64,000 nucleotides of DNA. It comes from an uncultured Prevotellaceae bacterium. Its GTDB lineage: Bacteria > Bacteroidota > Bacteroidia > Bacteroidales > Bacteroidaceae. The notes beneath the pieces were generated by a model. It had not been told where the DNA came from. It saw nothing but the letters and a program-made list of their open reading frames with translations, and searched no databases. Shown here piece by piece: positions 18,001 through 28,819 of this stretch (the first letter of the stretch is position 1; each line of letters begins with the position of its first letter). Where the stretch lies: the NCBI GenBank assembly GCA_900316475.1, contig ONDA01000001.1, positions 52,208 through 116,207 on the forward strand, read 5' to 3'. A program made the translations under genes and the position numbers.

Positions 18001-18084
18001 GGCAAAGGCACCTACCGTTAGGAACAGCCCAAGCATTAGGCTGAGCATCCTAAGCGGGATTCGAATGTTTACCTGCTTCATCAT
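15037..18084 (-). CDS. susC: SusC-type TonB-dependent outer-membrane transporter for starch oligosaccharides
   Basis: A 1015-residue protein with a signal peptide (to about residue 29), a carboxypeptidase-regulatory-like domain (VKGHVKDSQGEPIIGATI, about 32-110), the TonB-box region around VVVIGYG, a plug domain (about 120-240 with IRIRGGASLNASNSPLIVID and ATAIYGSRGSNGVIIITTKK) and a 22-strand barrel that ends in aromatic LGLNLNF. It imports oligosaccharides across the outer membrane in complex with SusD. It is the first gene of the leftward operon. Its -7 box lies 46 bp upstream of the start codon and a LacI-type operator lies 65 bp further. Confidence 0.93.
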   Translation of the reverse strand: MMKQVNIRIPLRMLSLMLGLFLTVGAFAQMTVKGHVKDSQGEPIIGATIRVAGQASGGAISDFDGNFTISAKQGATLSISYVGYQTATVQAAPNVTVTLQEDATTLNDVVVIGYGVAKKNDLTGSVVAMKPDEKNHGMVTTAQDMIQGKIAGVNVNTTSGEPGGGAEIRIRGGASLNASNSPLIVIDGMPMDNNATKGMNNPLSLVNPNDIESFTVLKDASATAIYGSRGSNGVIIITTKKGRKNQAPKVTYNGTFSVSSISKKLDVMDADEYRQFIKDYYGEGSDAYKGLGDASTDWQDEIYRNGISHDHNISVTGGIGNSKWAMPYRVSAGYTNQQGILKGSDYSRVTAGFTLNPSLLDDHLNLNVNGKYAYSKTNPGGQGAIGNATRMDPTRPVMSDADEFKGWGGYWQWTKPTTSYDPTFPYDRNSDAPSNPVEQIENYTFYKKSNVLLGNFEADYKIHGLEDIRLHMNLAGEYATGGEYNSPSRYSTYAYYYGWDGENTEEKYNLIATAYAQYYKDFNKDHHFDLMGGYEYSRTKYWGGETGASYYPSTYQGTDDDGNPKAGTLNQKTDLVWRGQMVLVSWYGRANYTLMDRYLLTFTARYDGSSRFADGHRWGFFPSAAAAWRIKDEAFMKNIDAVSDLKLRLGWGKTGQQDTGKEYYTPVYKMTTGIDRLYPIGPDNTGRLFQPLVYNNELTWETTTTWNVGLDFGMYDQRLTLNVDAYKRNTTDLLCTPTIAAGQNYDNAMLLNAGELQNYGIEIALTGKPIVSKDWFVELGVNAAYNKNEVKELYGGRDMIEAGLTVGMQKNLTYHKVGQPANSFWVYQQVYDQAGRPIQGVYVDRNGDGAIDDNDRYFYKNIHAPWTGGFYLKVAYKNWDLGTNFRASLGNYVYNDLIESRMNTDVRYNASKNFYENTMPDVAALKWKSYDYPLSDYFVQNASFLKCDNITLGYNFEELLKTGAYHGLSGRIYASCTNVFTITKYSGLDPEQTSGFEGSVYPRSRTFLLGLNLNF

Positions 18085-18129
18085 TACTTTAATTAGTTAA
18101 TTTTATAGTTTTAGTTACGAAATCTGGTG

Positions 18130-18137
18130 CAAAGTTA
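18130..18137 (-). promoter_or_regulatory. -7 box of the susC operon promoter
   Basis: The complement reads TAACTTTG, a perfect Bacteroidetes -7 element, 46 bp before the susC ATG. There is no recognisable TTTG about 20 bp further upstream. A promoter with a poor -33 element is what an activator-dependent promoter would look like. Confidence 0.7.
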
Positions 18138-18188
18138 CTTTTCTTTCGCTTTCATTGTACTTTTTTTTGTTTAAATTCGTTGTTATAG

Positions 18189-18208
18189 TTATGCAAACGT
18201 TTGCATAA
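18189..18208. promoter_or_regulatory. LacI-family operator between divergent susC and regulator promoters
   Basis: A perfect 20 bp palindrome, TTATGCAAACGTTTGCATAA, with the central CG typical of LacI/GalR operators. Its centre (18198.5) is 65 bp from the centre of the susC -7 box and 66 bp from that of the regulator gene. The adjacent LacI-family gene is the obvious ligand. A near-identical 14 bp core recurs at 20629-20642. Confidence 0.85.
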
Positions 18209-18260
18209 TGATAATGCGGCTTTGCACGGAATTAGTAGAACAAGGAGTGAAGATTTTTCC

Positions 18261-18268
18261 TAACTTTG
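18261..18268 (+). promoter_or_regulatory. -7 box of the LacI-family regulator promoter
   Basis: TAACTTTG matches TAnnTTTG exactly and is followed 21 bp later by the ATG at 18290. As at susC, no TTTG is present at the -33 position. The box contains the TTG codon (18266) of a longer possible reading frame, which argues against that start. Confidence 0.65.
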
Positions 18269-18289
18269 CACAGTAAACTAAAAATCGAT

Positions 18290-19315
18290 ATGAGCGACAG
18301 GTCGCCAATTACGATGAAAGACATTGCCCAGGAGTTGGGGGTGTCGATAGCCACGGTTTCACGGGCTTTGCAGAACTCCCCGCGCATCAGTGAGGAGAGG
18401 CGTCGTATGATACAGACATACGCGCGCGAACATAATTTTTATCCTAATGTGATGGGCGAGGCGCTGCGCCACGCCAGGGTGATGCCGTCGAAGATTATCG
18501 GTGTCATCGTGCCAGAGTTTACACATTACTATTTCTCCAGCATCCTGACAGGCATTGAGGAGACGGCCATGGCCCGCGGCTATTACATCATGGTGGCACT
18601 GAGTGCCGAGCAATATGAGCGCGAGGCCCGCATCTGTGAGATGTTCCTCCGCCAGAAGGTGTGTGGCGTCATCGTGTCGCAAGCCAAGGACACCAAGAGC
18701 TATGGGCATTTCCAGCGGCTGATAGATGCCGGAATCCCCATCGTGTTCTATGACCGGATATGTACGGGCGTAAACGCGAGCCGCGTGGTGGTCGACGACT
18801 ATATGGGTGCGTTCAATGCCGTAACCTACCTCATGGATACCGGCTGCCGCCGTATCGCGTTCTATGGCTCGCCCATGCAACTCGAAATTTCGAAGAACCG
18901 TTTCAATGGTTACAAGGATGCCCTGCTGAAGCGTGGCCTGACATACGACGAGAGCCTGATACGCATCTGCGACAACCGTCAGGACGCCGAACTGATAACG
19001 CCAGACCTCTTCGATGGCGACTACTATCCCGATGCCTTCTTCGCTGTCAACGACGACACGGCCATCGGCATCCTCTACACCGTGAAGCGTATGGGGCTCC
19101 GCGTGCCAGAGGATATCAGCATCTGTGGTTTCACCAATGGTCAGCGGGCTGTGGCCTGCGACCCGATGCTCACCACCGTCGAACAGCGTGGCAAGCGGGT
19201 AGGGGAGGAGGCCGCCGAGATACTGATTGACAAAGTGGAAGGCCACATCCCGTTGGACAAGGTGGAGAAGCGCATCGTGCGAACGCGCTTAATCATAAGA
19301 GGAACAACAAGATAA
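18290..19315 (+). CDS. LacI-family transcriptional regulator of the starch locus
   Basis: A 341-residue regulator. The helix-turn-helix spans about residues 8-30 (TMKDIAQELGVSIATVSRAL), followed by the hinge region (PNVMGEALRHAR) and a periplasmic-binding-protein-like sensor domain (IIGVIVPEFTHYYFSSILTGIEE to the end). ATG 18290 is preferred to the TTG at 18266, which overlaps the promoter. It stands divergent to susC, 10 bp ahead of the sugar transporter gene. Two matching operators flank its transcription unit. The classical Bacteroides sus regulator SusR is a membrane protein of a different family, so here the control appears to have been taken by a LacI-type protein. The effector is unknown; a maltodextrin breakdown product is likely. 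Confidence 0.9.
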   Translation: MSDRSPITMKDIAQELGVSIATVSRALQNSPRISEERRRMIQTYAREHNFYPNVMGEALRHARVMPSKIIGVIVPEFTHYYFSSILTGIEETAMARGYYIMVALSAEQYEREARICEMFLRQKVCGVIVSQAKDTKSYGHFQRLIDAGIPIVFYDRICTGVNASRVVVDDYMGAFNAVTYLMDTGCRRIAFYGSPMQLEISKNRFNGYKDALLKRGLTYDESLIRICDNRQDAELITPDLFDGDYYPDAFFAVNDDTAIGILYTVKRMGLRVPEDISICGFTNGQRAVACDPMLTTVEQRGKRVGEEAAEILIDKVEGHIPLDKVEKRIVRTRLIIRGTTR

Positions 19316-19325
19316 GAAAAAAAAT

Positions 19326-20627
19326 ATGAAACAGAAACCTGATTTATCGTTTTGGAAATTATGGAACCTGAGCTTCGGGTTCTTTGGCGTACAGATAGCC
19401 TACGCCTTGCAGAGTGCAAACATCTCACGCATCTTCCGTACCCTGGGAGCCGACCCCCACTCGTTGTCGTTCTTCTGGATACTGCCCCCGTTGATGGGTA
19501 TCCTGGTGCAGCCGATTATCGGCACGCTCAGCGACCGCACGTGGACACGCTTCGGGCGCCGCATCCCCTACCTCTTTGTAGGTGCTGCCTTAGCCGTGGC
19601 CGTCATGTGCCTGCTGCCTAATGCCGGCTCGTTCGGCATGGCTGTCGGCACGGCCCTTATCTTCGGACTTGTCGCCCTGATGTTGCTCGACACCAGCATC
19701 AACATGGCCATGCAGCCGTTCAAGATGCTGGTAGGCGACATGGTCAACGAGAAGCAGAAGGCGAAGGCATACAGCATTCAGTCCTTCCTCTGCAATGCCG
19801 GCAGTGTGGTAGGCTTCTTGTTCCCCTTCGTTTTCACGTGGATAGGACTGAGCAATGTCGCCCCGGAGGGCGTTGTCCCCGACTCCGTCATCTGGTCGTT
19901 CTACGTCGGTGCCGCCATCCTCATCCTCTGCGTCCTTTACACCGTGGCGAAAGTCAGGGAGTGGAACCCGCAGGAATATGCCGAATATAATGCCGTGAGT
20001 GAAGAGCAGAAGGGAAGCGCCAACTGGTTCGTCCTGCTGAAGAACGCCCCGTCAACCTTCTGGCGCGTGGGACTGGTGCAGTTCTTCTGCTGGGCTGGTA
20101 TGCTCTATATGTGGACGTATGTCGTTGACGCTGTCTCGGAGACGGTCTGGGGAACTATCGACCCGACGACCACCGACTACCAGGAAGCTGCCAACTGGAC
20201 CGGTGTGCTCTATGCCATCCAGGCTATGGGCTCCGTGGGCTGGGCAGCGTTGCTGCCACGATTCAAGAACACGAAGATGGCCTACGCCGTCAGTCTCGTC
20301 TTGGGCGGTCTGGGATTCTTGCTCATCCCCTACATCCCCGATATGTACGGTCAGATTCTTCCGTTCCTGCTCATAGGCTGTGGCTGGGCAGCGATGCTGG
20401 CCATGCCGTTCACCTTTGTGACGAACGCCCTGCAGGGCTACGGCCACATGGGCGCTTATCTCGGTCTGTTCAACGGCACCATCTGCGTGCCGCAGATTGT
20501 GGCAGCCCTTTGTGGCGGTACAATCCTGTCGTTGGTGGGTAGCCACCAGTCGTCGATGATGCTGGTGGCCGGCGTCAGTTTCATCCTCGGTTCGCTCTGC
20601 GTTTTCGGCATCAAGGACAAGAAATAG
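19326..20627 (+). CDS. MFS sugar transporter (glycoside/cation symporter-like, maltose or maltodextrin candidate)
   Basis: The 433-residue inner-membrane protein has 12 hydrophobic segments and the MFS motif between helices 2 and 3 (GTLSDRTWTRFGRR). The N-terminus (FWKLWNLSFGFFGVQIAYAL) is typical of the SLC45-like sugar transporters that accompany Bacteroidetes starch loci. It would bring oligosaccharides released in the periplasm into the cytoplasm. It follows the regulator gene by 10 bp, so the two are co-transcribed. A terminator follows at 20656-20694. Confidence 0.88.
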   Translation: MKQKPDLSFWKLWNLSFGFFGVQIAYALQSANISRIFRTLGADPHSLSFFWILPPLMGILVQPIIGTLSDRTWTRFGRRIPYLFVGAALAVAVMCLLPNAGSFGMAVGTALIFGLVALMLLDTSINMAMQPFKMLVGDMVNEKQKAKAYSIQSFLCNAGSVVGFLFPFVFTWIGLSNVAPEGVVPDSVIWSFYVGAAILILCVLYTVAKVREWNPQEYAEYNAVSEEQKGSANWFVLLKNAPSTFWRVGLVQFFCWAGMLYMWTYVVDAVSETVWGTIDPTTTDYQEAANWTGVLYAIQAMGSVGWAALLPRFKNTKMAYAVSLVLGGLGFLLIPYIPDMYGQILPFLLIGCGWAAMLAMPFTFVTNALQGYGHMGAYLGLFNGTICVPQIVAALCGGTILSLVGSHQSSMMLVAGVSFILGSLCVFGIKDKK

Positions 20628-20628
20628 A

Positions 20629-20642
20629 TGCAATCGTTTGCA
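20629..20642. promoter_or_regulatory. Second LacI-family operator, upstream of the glucanotransferase operon
   Basis: TGCAATCGTTTGCA differs by one base from the core of the operator at 18189-18208. It starts 1 bp after the transporter stop codon. Its centre (20635.5) is 65 bp from the centre of the -7 box at 20697-20704, the same distance as at susC. Confidence 0.8.
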
Positions 20643-20655
20643 CAGAATAATAGAT

Positions 20656-20694
20656 TAATAACCCGCTGACAAAGAACAGCGGGTTATTATTTTT
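20656..20694 (+). terminator. Terminator of the regulator-transporter unit
   Basis: A perfect 13 bp stem (TAATAACCCGCTG / CAGCGGGTTATTA) with an 8 nt loop is followed by five T residues. It ends 2 bp before the -7 box of the next promoter, so the -33 region of that promoter lies within the hairpin. Confidence 0.85.
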
Positions 20695-20696
20695 GC

Positions 20697-20704
20697 TAAC
20701 TTTG
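20697..20704 (+). promoter_or_regulatory. -7 box of the malQ-susB-pulA-susA operon promoter
   Basis: TAACTTTG is a perfect -7 element 22 bp before the ATG. The -33 position falls inside the terminator stem and has no TTTG. Together with the operator 65 bp upstream this suggests dependence on the LacI-family protein as an activator. Confidence 0.7.
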
Positions 20705-20726
20705 CAAAAACTAAAACTGTAAAACA

Positions 20727-25381
<4,655 letters not shown>

Positions 25382-25399
25382 CTGACAAGCACCAAGAAC

Positions 25400-27499
25400 A
25401 TGAACAGACTGATTTTAGCAATATTGATGATCGTAGCAACAGCAGCCAGCGCCCAGGAGTTCGACTTCAACGAGATGGCGTACACGCCCGACCAGACGAC
25501 ATTCCGCCTCTTTGCACCGGCCAAGGCCAAGGGCGTGAAGGTGCGTATCTACAATCAAGGCATGGGCGGCAAGGCCGTGAAGACGGTCAGCATGAAATAT
25601 GCCGGCGGCTTGTGGACGGCCACTGTCCGTGGTGACCTGCTGAACAAGTTCTACACCTTCGATATGGGCCGGGGCGAGACGCCGGGTGTCTTTGCCAAGG
25701 CTGTCGGCGTCAATGGTCGCCGCGGTGCCATCATCAATAACATAAAGACCTGCCCCGCTGGCTGGAGCAACGACCGGCACCCCGTCATCAAGTCGCCCGC
25801 CGACCTCGTGGTCTACGAGCTTCACCACCGCGACTTCTCCATAGCCCGCAAGGATGCGAAGTATAAGGGGAAGTTCCTGGCACTGACGGAACCGTGGGCC
25901 ATTGAGCACCTGAAGCAGTTAGGCGTCAATGCCGTCCATATCCTGCCGAGCTACGACTATGGCTCCGTCGACGAGACCCGTCTCAGTCAGCCGCAGTATA
26001 ACTGGGGCTACGACCCCGTAAACTACAACGTGCCCGAAGGCTCTTACTCTACCGACCCTTACGACCCGGCAACCCGTAACCGTGAGTTCAAGCAGATGGT
26101 GCAGGCACTGCACAAGGCCGGCATCGCCGTCATCCTCGACGTGGTCTACAACCACACCTACGATATTGATCACTCCAACTTTCAGTTAACCTATCCCGAC
26201 TATTACTATCGCAAAACACCCACCGCTTCCCTCCCTGAGAAGGAAGGGAGCGGTAACGGCACCGCTCCATCCCAGGGGGACGGGAGCGGGTCTTACAGCA
26301 ACGGCTCCGGCTGTGGCAACGAGACGGCTTCCGAAAAGCCCCTCATGCGCCGTTTTATGATTGAGAGCGTCAAGTACTGGTACAACGAGTACCGCATTGA
26401 CGGTTTCCGCTTCGACCTCATGGGCTGTCACGACATCGAGACGATGAACGCCATCCGCCAGGAACTGTCGAAGCTCGACCCTTCCATCTTCATCTACGGC
26501 GAGGGCTGGAGCGCCGGGCCTTGTGCCTTGCCTAATGAACAGCTGGGCATGAAGGCCAACATCAGCCAGATGCCGGGCATTGCCGCTTTCTCTGACGAGA
26601 TACGCGACGGTCTGCGCGGCCCCTTCGACGACGACACGAAAGCCGGCTGGCTTGGCGGTGCTCCCGGCTGTGAGGAGAGCATCAAGTTTGGCATCGCCGG
26701 TGCCATTGCCCATCCGCAGGTAGACATGACGAAGGTGAACTATTCGAAAAAGCCATGGGCCGCTGAGCCGACGCAAATGATGGCCTACGTCTCCTGTCAT
26801 GACGATATGTGCCTGGTTGATCGCCTGCGCTCCAGCATTCCTGCTTTGGCTGCGGCACCGCCGCAGCACAGCGAACAGGCCGACCCCACTGCTGGAACCG
26901 CCCCTTCCGCCTCCCCTTCCTCCGCCCCTTCCGCCCTTTCCGCCTCCCCCTCCGCTTGTTTGCTGTGCAGCGGCGGTGCCGCTGCCGAAGCCGAGCTCAT
27001 CCGCCTTGCCCTTCTCGCCCAGACGGCCGTTATGACCTCTCAGGGCGTGCCCTTCATGCTCAGCGGCGAGGAGCTGCTGCGTAACAAGAAGCTTGTCCAC
27101 AATTCCTTCGAGTCGCCCGACAGTATCAACCAGCTCGACTGGCAGAACAAAGCGCGCTACCCGCAGGTTTTCAAATACTACTGCGATCTTATCGCCTTGC
27201 GGAAGAACCACCCCGCCTTCCGCCTCGGCGACGCCCATCTCGTGCGCAAACACCTGGAGTTCCTCGATGCACCAGCTGGTGTCGTGGCCTTCCGCCTGAA
27301 GGATTATGCCGGTCGCGATGACTGGCGTAACATCATCGTCATCCTTAATGCTAACCGCGCGACAACCACCGTCGACATCCCCAAGGGTGAGTACACCGTT
27401 GTCTGTAAGGACGGCGTGATTGACGAGCGGTCTGCGATGACGATCTCTGACTGTCGTGCAGCGGTCAGTCCCCAGTCAGCCCTCATCCTGCATGATTAG
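25400..27499 (+). CDS. pulA: Type I pullulanase (GH13), carrying two in-frame repeat insertions
   Basis: A 699-residue secreted debranching enzyme that cleaves alpha-1,6 links of pullulan and starch. A signal peptide (to about residue 19) is followed by a CBM48-like domain and the GH13 barrel with VVYNHTYDID, Asp339 (GFRFDLMGCHD, nucleophile), Glu368 (IYGEGWSAG, acid/base) and Asp468 (SCHDDM). The conserved sequence is interrupted twice. About 20 residues (TASLPEKEGSGNGTAPSQG) stand between YYYRK and the DGSYSNGSGCGNETASE-type motif. About 46 residues stand between RLRSSIP and AELIRLALLAQTAV. The second is bounded by two inverted copies of a hairpin repeat. Both keep the frame. Without them the protein would have the normal family length. 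Whether activity survives is not known, but both sit in surface loops by family comparison. Confidence 0.92.
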   Translation: MNRLILAILMIVATAASAQEFDFNEMAYTPDQTTFRLFAPAKAKGVKVRIYNQGMGGKAVKTVSMKYAGGLWTATVRGDLLNKFYTFDMGRGETPGVFAKAVGVNGRRGAIINNIKTCPAGWSNDRHPVIKSPADLVVYELHHRDFSIARKDAKYKGKFLALTEPWAIEHLKQLGVNAVHILPSYDYGSVDETRLSQPQYNWGYDPVNYNVPEGSYSTDPYDPATRNREFKQMVQALHKAGIAVILDVVYNHTYDIDHSNFQLTYPDYYYRKTPTASLPEKEGSGNGTAPSQGDGSGSYSNGSGCGNETASEKPLMRRFMIESVKYWYNEYRIDGFRFDLMGCHDIETMNAIRQELSKLDPSIFIYGEGWSAGPCALPNEQLGMKANISQMPGIAAFSDEIRDGLRGPFDDDTKAGWLGGAPGCEESIKFGIAGAIAHPQVDMTKVNYSKKPWAAEPTQMMAYVSCHDDMCLVDRLRSSIPALAAAPPQHSEQADPTAGTAPSASPSSAPSALSASPSACLLCSGGAAAEAELIRLALLAQTAVMTSQGVPFMLSGEELLRNKKLVHNSFESPDSINQLDWQNKARYPQVFKYYCDLIALRKNHPAFRLGDAHLVRKHLEFLDAPAGVVAFRLKDYAGRDDWRNIIVILNANRATTTVDIPKGEYTVVCKDGVIDERSAMTISDCRAAVSPQSALILHD
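26219..26281 (+). repeat. In-frame palindromic insertion 1 in pulA
   Basis: The stretch opens with ACCGCTTCCCTCCCTGAGAA and closes the first fold with AGGGAGCGGT. A second inverted pair (CGCTCC ... GGAGCG) follows. The CCCTCCCT core links it to the hairpins at 53207 and 53287. It adds about 20 residues, rich in Gly, Ser, Pro and Glu, within a conserved GH13 segment. Confidence 0.6.
26849..26985. repeat. REPIN-like inverted hairpin pair inserted in pulA
   Basis: Two copies of hairpin family A face each other. The first is GCTGCGGCACCGCCGCAGC (26849-26867), followed by ACAGCGAACA. The second is its inverted relative at 26967-26985, preceded by the complement of the same tail (TTGTTTGCTGT). The 80 or so bp between them are CT-rich and code Pro/Ser/Ala. 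The whole piece, 137 bp, interrupts the GH13 sequence in frame. Two REP copies in inverted orientation around a spacer is the definition of a REPIN. Confidence 0.8.
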
Positions 27500-27502
27500 C
27501 CT

Positions 27503-28795
27503 ATGACCGAGGAAGAGTATGCGGCGCATAAGAAGTATGCCGGACCGGCGAAACCGTCGATGAACCGCCGGCGTGTGGGTCATGACTATTCGTCGCGGCG
27601 TATGTACCTTATTACTATGACCGTCGAGGGCCGTCGGCCCTTGTTCGGCCGGTTGGTGGGCCATGACGGAGCAACGCCCGAGACTACCGAGGCCTCTGTG
27701 GAGCTGTCGCCCTTAGGACAGCGGGTGAAGGACGAGTGGCTTGCCGTGACGGTCCATCACCCTGAGGTTACCGCCGTCTCCCTCCAGCTCATGCCCGACC
27801 ATCTGCATGGCATCCTCTTTGTTGAGCAGCAGATGGAGGAACACCTTAGCGACGTCATCCGCGGTTTCAAGACAAGCACTAACAAAGCCTACCGGCAGAT
27901 AGTCCTTGGACGGGCGGAGGCGGGGGCTGCGGCACCGCCGCAGCACAGCGAACAAGCCGGAAAGGGGCATGCTGCCGGGGCTTCTGCTGCTGGCTTTTCA
28001 GCTGCCGGGGCTTCTGCTGCTGGCTTTTCGGCTGACGGGGCTTCTGCTGCTGGCTTTTCGGCTTTTTCTGGATCTTCTGCTGCTGTTGGCTGTGCTGCGG
28101 CGGTGCCGCAGTCAAAACGGGACCGCAGCCACGAGAGCCGGGAGCACGGCCTCCTCTGGACGCCTAACTACAACGATCACATCCTGAGCAACCGCGGCGA
28201 GCTGGACCGCTGGCGCCAATACTTAGCCGACAACCCCCGCCGCCTGTATCTCCGCCGTCGCAATCCGGAACTGTTCCGCGTCAGCTTCGGCCTGCGCATC
28301 GGCCGTTTCAACTGCTCCGCCGTCGGCAACCGTTTCCTGCTGGCATACCCTAAGATCACGCAGGTGCAGTGCAGCACTCATTTCTATGAGCCGGACGTCC
28401 AGAAGGTTGTGGCTGGTTATATGGCTGCAGCCCGTGGCGGCGCCGTGCTGGTGTCGCCGTCCATCAGCGATGGCGAGAAACGGACGATGCGGGCGGCTTT
28501 TGACGCCGGCCTGCCCCAGATTCTCATCACGGCTAACGGCCTTGGCAGTTACTCCAAGCCTGGCGGCGCGTTCTTCGACGCCTGTGCCGAGGGGCGGCTG
28601 CTTATCCTCTCGCCATGGGAGCACCAGAACCGGAAGGTCGTGCTGACAAGGGCAATGTGCATGGAGATGAACGAGCTGGCAAGGCTCATTGCGGAGGGCT
28701 GCGGCACCGCCGCAGCACAGCCAACAACGGCAGGCGGCACGGACAACGGCAGCACGGGCAACGGCGGCAGAGCCAACGGGGCGGCAGGCCAATGA
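27503..28795 (+). CDS. REP-associated Y1 transposase (RAYT) with extra C-terminal domain, copy 1
   Basis: A 430-residue protein. Residues 30-135 and 215-245 carry the Y1 transposase core of IS200/REP-associated enzymes: YLITMTVEGRRPLFG, the HUH motif in LMPDHLHGILF (His100, His102) and the candidate catalytic tyrosine Tyr223 (TPNYNDHIL). Residues 142-203 are a low-complexity insertion bounded by inverted hairpin repeats and containing a ten-residue repeat (AAGASAAGFS). Residues about 265-415 form a further domain (GGAVLVSPSISDGEKRTM, LLILSPW) that resembles the DprA/Smf Rossmann fold; this is tentative. A third hairpin copy lies in the tail (CGTAAAQPTT). The gene sits 3 bp after pulA and 24 bp before susA, so it is transcribed with starch enzymes. 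Such proteins move REP hairpins in other bacteria. Confidence 0.82.
   Translation: MTEEEYAAHKKYAGPAKPSMNRRRVGHDYSSRRMYLITMTVEGRRPLFGRLVGHDGATPETTEASVELSPLGQRVKDEWLAVTVHHPEVTAVSLQLMPDHLHGILFVEQQMEEHLSDVIRGFKTSTNKAYRQIVLGRAEAGAAAPPQHSEQAGKGHAAGASAAGFSAAGASAAGFSADGASAAGFSAFSGSSAAVGCAAAVPQSKRDRSHESREHGLLWTPNYNDHILSNRGELDRWRQYLADNPRRLYLRRRNPELFRVSFGLRIGRFNCSAVGNRFLLAYPKITQVQCSTHFYEPDVQKVVAGYMAAARGGAVLVSPSISDGEKRTMRAAFDAGLPQILITANGLGSYSKPGGAFFDACAEGRLLILSPWEHQNRKVVLTRAMCMEMNELARLIAEGCGTAAAQPTTAGGTDNGSTGNGGRANGAAGQ
27926..28111. repeat. Inverted hairpin pair and 30 bp tandem repeat inside transposase copy 1
   Basis: GCTGCGGCACCGCCGCAGC at 27926-27944, with tail ACAGCGAACA, faces an inverted copy at 28095-28111 preceded by GTTGGCTGT. 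Between them lie three near-perfect 30 bp units (starting GCTGCCGGGGCTTCTGCTGC, about 27970-28060). The insertion is in frame and falls between the HUH motif and the catalytic tyrosine. Confidence 0.85.
28698..28726 (+). repeat. Hairpin family A, single copy in the tail of transposase copy 1
   Basis: GCTGCGGCACCGCCGCAGC (28698-28716) is followed by ACAGCCAACA. It codes GCGTAAAQPTT in the C-terminal tail. This is the same reading frame of the repeat as is used in purL, but a different one from that used in pulA. Confidence 0.85.
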
Positions 28796-28819
28796 ACTAA
28801 CAGATAAAAACGAAACGAT

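Noticed and set aside
18266-18289. TTG start of the LacI-family gene at 18266
   Set aside because: The codon lies in the -7 box of the gene's own promoter. The ATG at 18290 starts the conserved helix-turn-helix region.
26186-27253. Leftward reading frame of 355 codons inside pulA
   Set aside because: It is antisense to a well-supported GH13 enzyme. It stays open partly because the inserted repeats lack stops in all frames.
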